NCBI GenBank assembly: GCA_020024455.1
Contig: JAHHTU010000028.1
Coordinates: forward strand, 1-34,343
From: Anaerotignum sp.
GTDB lineage: Bacteria; Bacillota; Clostridia; Lachnospirales; Anaerotignaceae
DNA length: 34,343 nucleotides
Direction: 5' to 3'
The translations under genes were made by a program, and so were the position numbers. Of the stretch, positions 33,054 through 34,343 are shown piece after piece; position 1 is the first letter of the stretch, and each line of letters starts with the position of its first letter. The notes beneath the pieces were generated by a model. The model worked only from the letters and a program-made list of their open reading frames with translations, was not told the origin of the DNA and searched no databases.

Positions 33054-33258
33054 ATATATCACGAGGAATGATACCAAACGCTTTACGGCGATTTTGCCAA
33101 AGCAGTTGTCCCTCGATGGTTTCTACTTCTTTTTCCAGTTTATCAATGGTATGTTTCAGTTCCTGCAAATCCAATCTGGTCAAACTGCGACTACCGATAT
33201 TATACGATTGTACTCCACCTTGCAACAATGCATTGTATGCTGTGTATGCATTTTCCAA
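33052..33258 (-). pseudogene. Remnant of a gpW/DUF6148-like phage head protein
   Basis: The frame ILENAYTAYNALLQGGVQSY, then NIGSRSLTRLDLQELKHTID, ending RRKAFGIIPRDI, looks like the small helical protein between large terminase and portal in lambda-like phages (gpW or DUF6148 type). The 3' end seems complete. The 5' end is not: the frame extends only to about 33300 with no ATG, and the good binding site AAAAAGGAGG (about 33331) serves a TTG in another frame. Position between terminase and portal remnants supports the call. The exact family is tentative. Confidence 0.65.
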
Positions 33259-33752
33259 TATTTCTTTTTTTCTTTCCAGTTTTATTTGTATATGTATAAT
33301 TTGATAGTTCCTTCAAAATAAAATATACCTCCTTTTTGATAATTTCTGTTGCTTCTGCCGTACTTTGCACACCAGCTACATCAACCGCCAATTTATATAG
33401 AACGTATCATCAAAACATGGTCTGTCATAATTTCTTCCACATCTTCTGCCCTATGCAATTCGCCCTTTCATTCTTTCAGTTGCAATTCTGCAACTTCTGC
33501 TTTTGCTTGTTTGATACGTGCTTCCCCTTCCAGTTTTGCACTCCAATTTTGCCGGTCATCGCCTGTTTTCCTATCTGCTTTTTGTTTCGAATGTTGGATA
33601 TAGGCTTGTATGGTTGGGAATAAATCATACTTTGTAGGTTTTCCCTCTCCCTGTATCATGCCCTCTGTTTTCAACTGTTCCACACGGCGGGTTGTTACAC
33701 CAAATAACTTGGCAATCGTTTGTGTACTTTGTAAATTTTTCTGTGCATTCAT
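33200..33752 (-). pseudogene. Broken phage small terminase subunit (Nu1-like)
   Basis: ATG at 33752 behind GAGGGA. Residues about 10-50 are a helix-turn-helix (TIAKLFGVTTRRVEQLKTEG), as in Nu1 proteins that recognise the packaging site, then KYDLFPTIQAYIQHSK and a charged helix ending AKAEVAELQLKE. A TGA at 33470-33468 interrupts the frame, but the same frame resumes as KGELHRAEDVEEIMTDHVLM, typical of Nu1. It stops again near 33402, and a further piece in another frame (KLAVDVAGVQSTAEATEIIK, then VYFILKELSNYTY) matches a usual Nu1 C-terminus. So the gene has a nonsense codon and at least one indel. The large terminase that should follow is absent. Confidence 0.78.
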
Positions 33753-33774
33753 ATCAGTTCCCTCTTTACCAAAT

Positions 33775-33799
33775 AAAAAAAGCATCTTACAAAGATGCT
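33775..33799 (-). terminator. Terminator at the left end of cassette B
   Basis: AGCATCTT and AAGATGCT are perfect eight-base arms with a three-base loop, followed on the minus strand by TTTTTTT. It occupies the same place relative to cassette B as 32442-32468 does to cassette A, with an identical A7GCA edge. Confidence 0.85.
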
Positions 33800-33836
33800 G
33801 AAAACCTGTTTTTTCTAATAAAATCATTATTTTTCA

Positions 33837-33865
33837 TTGACACGTACGTGTATTTTGGATATCAT
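33837..33865 (+). promoter_or_regulatory. Cassette B promoter overlapped by a CGTACG-centred palindrome
   Basis: A full-consensus TTGACA (33837-33842), 17-base spacer and TATCAT (33860-33865). The 12-base palindrome ACACGTACGTGT (33840-33851) overlaps the -35 box and has the same CGTACG centre as the cassette A operator, though with shorter and different arms. The repressors of the two copies may have diverged in specificity. Confidence 0.8.
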
Positions 33866-33893
33866 AAAAACATAGAAAGGAGGTGCAAAAGAT

Positions 33894-34007
33894 ATGGACA
33901 AATAAATAGGCAAGCTGATAAAAGTGGTACGAACACTTACACAACTTGCCTTAGAAGTCGGAACACTTATCGCCGTTGTCAGAATGGTGATAGAAAGTAT
34001 CCGATAG
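33894..34007 (+). pseudogene. Cassette B first peptide, interrupted by a stop at codon 4
   Basis: ATG at 33894 lies eight bases after AAAGGAGG. The frame reads MDK, then TAA, then IGKLIKVVRTLTQLALEVGT and on to a stop at 34007. It aligns with the cassette A peptide (IKELIKLVGQLEKLV) over its whole length, and the stop replaces an AAA codon at the same position, so a single A-to-T change explains it. The rest of the frame is well kept, suggesting a recent lesion or re-initiation (for example at the GTG at 33924). Confidence 0.65.
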
Positions 34008-34015
34008 ATTGCAAA

Positions 34016-34052
34016 GGGGAGGGAAACCTCCCCCTACGAAAAATATAGCATA
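34016..34052 (+). promoter_or_regulatory. Cassette B GAAA-loop hairpin and conserved tail
   Basis: GGGGAGG-GAAA-CCTCCCC (34016-34033) is followed at once by CTACGAAAAATATAGCATA (34034-34052). Loop and tail match cassette A while the stem bases differ on both sides, so the structure is preserved by paired changes. It lies between the two peptide frames, as in cassette A. Confidence 0.7.
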
Positions 34053-34071
34053 AGTCCATTTCTTTTACAAT

Positions 34072-34164
34072 ATGAAACATACAATCAAACAAATTGTATA
34101 TTTAGTTTTTTCTATTTTATGGCTGATTGTGGTTGTAATTGGTTTATTTTTATTGTTTACATGA
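34072..34164 (+). CDS. Cassette B 30-residue membrane peptide
   Basis: MKHTIKQIVYLVFSILWLIV followed by VVIGLFLLFT, the same length as the cassette A peptide and with the same basic head and single membrane helix. No ribosome binding site is visible before the ATG at 34072. The TGA stop overlaps ATGAAAGGAG, the binding site of the following gene. Conservation of length and hydrophobic pattern against diverged bases supports translation. Confidence 0.6.
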   Translation: MKHTIKQIVYLVFSILWLIVVVIGLFLLFT

Positions 34165-34177
34165 AAGGAGTTTTGTC

Positions 34178-34343
34178 ATGTCAGAGGCAAAATATGCACG
34201 TCAAGCAGCATACAATCGTAAAACATATGTCCGTTTTCCGCTTGATTTGCGTCCAGAAATTTTAGAAGCATTTAAGGCAAAATGCAAAGAAAACGGAACA
34301 ACACCAACTACTGAAATTAAAAAGTTTATACAGGCATATATTG
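34178..34343 (+). CDS. Cassette B ribbon-helix-helix-like protein, cut by the window edge
   Basis: The first 55 codons are visible, from ATG 34178 behind AAAGGAG. It begins MSEAKYARQAAYNRKTYVRF, then PLDLRPEILEAFKAKCKENG and a second helix (TPTTEIKKFIQAYI). The strand-helix-helix order and the AYNRKTY motif are typical of Arc-type repressors of Firmicutes mobile elements. It is a paralogue of the protein at 32834-33019, with a more canonical first helix. It probably represses its own promoter. Confidence 0.75.
   Translation, partial: MSEAKYARQAAYNRKTYVRFPLDLRPEILEAFKAKCKENGTTPTTEIKKFIQAYI

Noticed and set aside
1..34343. tRNA genes, rRNA genes, CRISPR arrays, insertion-sequence transposases or an integrase
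   Set aside because: No cloverleaf, spaced-repeat array or recombinase motif was recognised by eye on either strand.

Overview
The window looks like part of an integrative conjugative element (or a related conjugative mobile region) from a low-GC Gram-positive anaerobe, most likely a member of the Clostridia (Bacillota). The reasons are AT-rich DNA, strong AAGGAGG-type ribosome binding sites, a Firmicutes-type type IV secretion system (VirD4, VirB4, VirB3/PrgI-like, VirB6-like and VirB2-like proteins plus a fused lysozyme/NlpC hydrolase), a giant CnaB-repeat adhesin with its sortase, and several copper-amine-oxidase-like stalk-domain proteins. No relaxase, integrase, rRNA, tRNA or CRISPR array was recognised.

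Region 1 (1-26661, all minus strand) reads from right to left as one long conjugation and cell-surface cluster. The order is lipoprotein with a C-terminal membrane anchor, sortase, small membrane protein, stalk-domain protein, stalk+CHAP peptidoglycan hydrolase, giant adhesin, VirB2-like pilin, VirB6-like channel, lysozyme/NlpC hydrolase, PrgI-like protein, VirB4 ATPase, two small accessory proteins, a winged-helix protein, VirD4 coupling protein and three unknown proteins. Many genes overlap or nearly abut. The inferred division of labour is a DNA-transfer channel, wall hydrolases that open the murein, and a sortase-linked surface adhesin for mating-pair contact. Both the VirB6-like gene and the adhesin gene are split by a single-base frameshift, and the coupling-protein gene has its best start site in a different frame from its body.

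Region 2 (about 26700-30700, plus strand) carries a stalk-domain exported protein flanked by two paralogues of an unrecognised beta-rich family. The left paralogue is N-terminally decayed. The right one is intact and has a promoter, a LacI-like dyad and a terminator.

Region 3 (30730-34343) is a gene graveyard with an active-looking insertion. On the minus strand lie a RecD2-like helicase that has lost its ATPase core, a frameshifted unknown gene, and remnants of a phage packaging module (Nu1-like small terminase, a gpW/DUF6148-like protein and a portal fragment; the large terminase is gone). Interleaved on the plus strand are two diverged copies of a compact cassette: promoter overlapped by a CGTACG-centred palindrome, a tiny amphipathic peptide gene, a GAAA-loop hairpin whose stem covaries between copies, a 30-residue membrane peptide gene without a visible ribosome binding site, and a ribbon-helix-helix-like protein. 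Copy A is complete with its own terminators. Copy B has a nonsense codon in the first peptide and runs off the right edge. This duplicated cassette is the best candidate for an undescribed system in the window.
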